DNA of 6,792 nucleotides, taken from DATKSS01 sp049582065. Lineage in GTDB: Bacteria; Chloroflexota; Dormibacteria; Dormibacterales; Dormibacteraceae. Location: assembly GCA_049582065.1 (NCBI GenBank), contig JBAUTF010000091.1, forward strand, positions 1-6,792, in the 5' to 3' direction. Position numbers and translations under genes: made by a program. The notes below the pieces were generated by a model. It made no database searches, was not told the origin of the DNA, and was given only the letters and a program-made list of their open reading frames with translations. Numbering within the stretch: position 1 is the first letter of the stretch; every line of letters starts with the position of its first letter. This document shows positions 5,818 to 6,792 of this stretch, one piece after another.

Positions 5818-5916
5818 GGTCTTCAAAACCGTTTGCGGGCGTCCGTGGACGTTCGCCCAAGTTCATCTATGTCCGCCAGCGTCCGTACTCGAACCGGTTG
5901 ACAGCCAATGACAGCC
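5818..5916 (+). other. att3: recombination-type site (core plus right arm)
   Basis: The core GGTCTTCAAAACCG (5818-5831) is followed by five GTYC motifs starting at 5841, 5851, 5861, 5871 and 5881, exactly 10 bp apart. Then GACAGCC occurs at 5900 and 5910. This right side aligns with that of att2 without a gap for about 80 bases and matches at the GTCC, GCCCAAG and GACAGCC positions. The left side has neither GGAC phasing nor GACAGCC. In the nesting model it is attL of the carboxypeptidase cassette: host sequence on the left, element arm on the right. Confidence 0.6.
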
Positions 5917-5977
5917 CAGACGATCACGCCCGCAGGCTCGGCAGCTAGATGGCCTTTGACCAAACAGCCTTTCCCAC

Positions 5978-6002
5978 CCGCGATCTTCTAGACCGTTTGC
6001 GG
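5978..6002 (+). repeat. Degenerate att-core copy 164 bp downstream of att3
   Basis: From 5982 the sequence GATCTTCTAGACCG followed by TTTGCGG matches att3 from 5818 at 18 of 21 bases. The preceding CCGCG matches the left flank of att1 and att2. The 10-bp GTCC phasing is mostly lost, with GTCC at 6002 and 6021 only. It lies between att3 and the start of the carboxypeptidase-like gene, so it may be a relic of an earlier insertion. It could also overlap that gene's control region. Confidence 0.45.
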
Positions 6003-6076
6003 TCCACATCCTCTGCGCGCGTCCTTATAGATGTCGGACGGCAGCAGAGGCCGGTTGCCGGCCCGCCAAGGTCGTT

Positions 6077-6792
6077 ATGGTGGACGCGATGCGGCTACGC
6101 GTGGCTGCCGTCCTGGTGTTGCTCATCGGCGGCTATCTCGGATTCAACTACTTCATCCGGCCCATCCCGGCCGTCGGGGCGGTGGCGTCGATCCCAGCCT
6201 CCACCACCATCGATGGCTCCGCGCCCGCCATGCCCTGGCCGTCCGCGGGTTCGGCGGCCATCGGCGTCTCTAGCCTGGGATTGATCGAATCGTCCGGCCG
6301 GGAAACGCCCGCCCCCACGGCCGGCCTGGCCAAGGTGATGACGGCTCTGGTCGTCCTCGAGGACAAACCGCTGAAAGCGGGTGATCCGGGCCCCTCCGTC
6401 GCCATCACGGACGCGGATGTTCAGGCGTACCAGGCCGACAGCGCGAACCATCAAAACGTCGTGGCAGTGCAATCGGGCGAGCAGCTCACCGAGTTTCACG
6501 CCCTGCAGGGCCTTCTGATTCCGTCCGCGGACAACATCGCTACCACGCTGGCTAGATGGGATGCCGGCTCGGTCAATGCCTTCGTCGCCAAGATGAACAA
6601 GCGGGCCGACGCGCTCGGCATGACCCACACCAGATTCGCCGACGAGTCAGGTGCTTCCGCCAAGACAACAAGCACCCCGAGCGACCTGGTGAAGCTCGGC
6701 CTGGTCGCCATGAAGCAGCCAGTGCTGGCGCAGATCGTCGCGCAGAGCCAGGCCAACATACCCGTCGCCGGCACCGTGCGGAACCTCGACAC
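6077..6792 (+). CDS. D-alanyl-D-alanine carboxypeptidase-like protein (S11 family), catalytically altered, N-terminal part
   Basis: The gene runs off the window end and resumes at its start; across the circular join it is 395 aa (6077-6665 plus 1-599). Residues 7-27 form one hydrophobic segment after a short basic start, so the protein is probably membrane-anchored with an exported domain. The fold matches penicillin-binding S11 DD-carboxypeptidases, which trim D-Ala from peptidoglycan stem peptides. The SxxK serine is Gly83 (A-G-L-A-K-V-M-T-A-L; Lys86 kept). The SxN motif is S150-A-D152, with Asp for Asn. Without the serine nucleophile it should not be an active peptidase or bind penicillin covalently. 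A substrate-binding or regulatory role is inferred. ATG 6077 has AAGG 5 nt upstream; ATG 6089 in the same frame is an alternative start. The gene sits alone in its att-bounded segment. Confidence 0.85.
   Translation, partial: MVDAMRLRVAAVLVLLIGGYLGFNYFIRPIPAVGAVASIPASTTIDGSAPAMPWPSAGSAAIGVSSLGLIESSGRETPAPTAGLAKVMTALVVLEDKPLKAGDPGPSVAITDADVQAYQADSANHQNVVAVQSGEQLTEFHALQGLLIPSADNIATTLARWDAGSVNAFVAKMNKRADALGMTHTRFADESGASAKTTSTPSDLVKLGLVAMKQPVLAQIVAQSQANIPVAGTVRNLD
6666..6792. repeat. Terminal direct repeat, copy 2 (circular-contig overlap)
   Basis: Exact copy of bases 1-127. See the first copy for interpretation. In the circle these bases are counted once. Confidence 0.93.

Larger units (their letters stand above)
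5620..6076. other. Non-coding region with hairpins, att3 and the carboxypeptidase leader
   Basis: This 457-bp stretch follows the membrane-protein gene. It holds two adjacent hairpins (5748-5772, 5778-5791), att3 (5818-5916), a degenerate att-like copy (5978-6002) and the leader of the carboxypeptidase-like gene. A TATAGA at 6026-6031 could be a -10 box, but no good -35 lies at 16-18 bp. From 5620 to 5747 I see nothing defined. Confidence 0.6.
5818..6792 (+). mobile_element. Putative 1,728-bp att-bounded cassette with the carboxypeptidase-like gene, first part
   Basis: The segment between the cores of att3 (5818) and att1 (881) is 1,728 bp round the circle. Its two ends look like halves of one attachment site: GGACGCC (866-872) is the exact complement of GGCGTCC (5838-5844), and GCGGACAT (844-851) of ATGTCCGC (5869-5876). 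Both ends carry GACAGCC arm pairs. It encodes a single protein and no recombinase. I infer a non-autonomous integrated cassette mobilised in trans. It could instead be a fossil arrangement of repeats. Confidence 0.5.

Noticed and set aside
758..5916. A CRISPR array or a classical integron attC array
   Set aside because: The repeats are few, 2 kb apart and separated by genes, and there is no cas gene. The sites lack the integron attC consensus half-sites and match a tRNA-Sec anticodon arm instead.
5949..6284. A 111-codon + strand frame starting in the leader of the carboxypeptidase-like gene
   Set aside because: It overlaps the real gene in another frame and becomes Arg/Ser/Pro-rich there. 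The carboxypeptidase frame has family motifs.

Overview
The first 127 bases (1-127) are repeated exactly at the end (6666-6792), and one gene reads in frame across that join. The window is therefore best read as a circular contig of 6,665 bp, with the overlap left by a k=127 assembler. A tandemly repeated unit is the alternative. The DNA is GC-rich, and its protein families and selenocysteine-tRNA remnant suggest a high-GC soil or environmental bacterium of the Dormibacterota/Chloroflexota/Actinobacteria kind. The phylum is a guess.

Layout: (i) 6077-6665 joined to 1-599, + strand: a 395-aa S11-type D-alanyl-D-alanine carboxypeptidase homologue whose three catalytic motifs are all altered. (ii) 600-1178: non-coding, holding recombination-type site att1 and the 3' half of a tRNA-Sec. 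(iii) 1179-3120, - strand: threonine/serine dehydratase followed by an ECHDC3-like crotonase, with a possible 43-aa leader gene at 3179-3310. (iv) 3121-4010: non-coding apart from that small ORF, holding att2 and a sigma-70-like promoter with palindromic boxes. (v) 4011-5619, + strand: an ECF sigma factor overlapping a membrane-anchored extracytoplasmic protein, a likely sigma/anti-sigma type pair. (vi) 5620-6076: non-coding, with two hairpins, att3 and a degenerate att-like copy.

The main discovery is that the circle is cut into three segments by three copies of a 14-bp core, GGTCTTCAAAACCG, identical to the anticodon arm of a UCA-anticodon (selenocysteine) tRNA. Around the cores lie paired GACAGCC arm repeats at fixed distances. 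There are also GGAC motifs on the left and GTCC motifs on the right, in exact 10-bp steps. This looks like core-plus-arm attachment sites of a tyrosine-recombinase system. No integrase is encoded, so the units would be non-autonomous gene cassettes moved in trans. The arms of att3 (right) and att1 (left) complement each other, which marks the 1,728-bp carboxypeptidase segment as one element. Removing it would rebuild an attB-like tRNA-Sec half-site inside a 4,937-bp host circle whose own attP would be att2.

The cargo genes have no shared pathway that I can see, as expected of independently captured cassettes.
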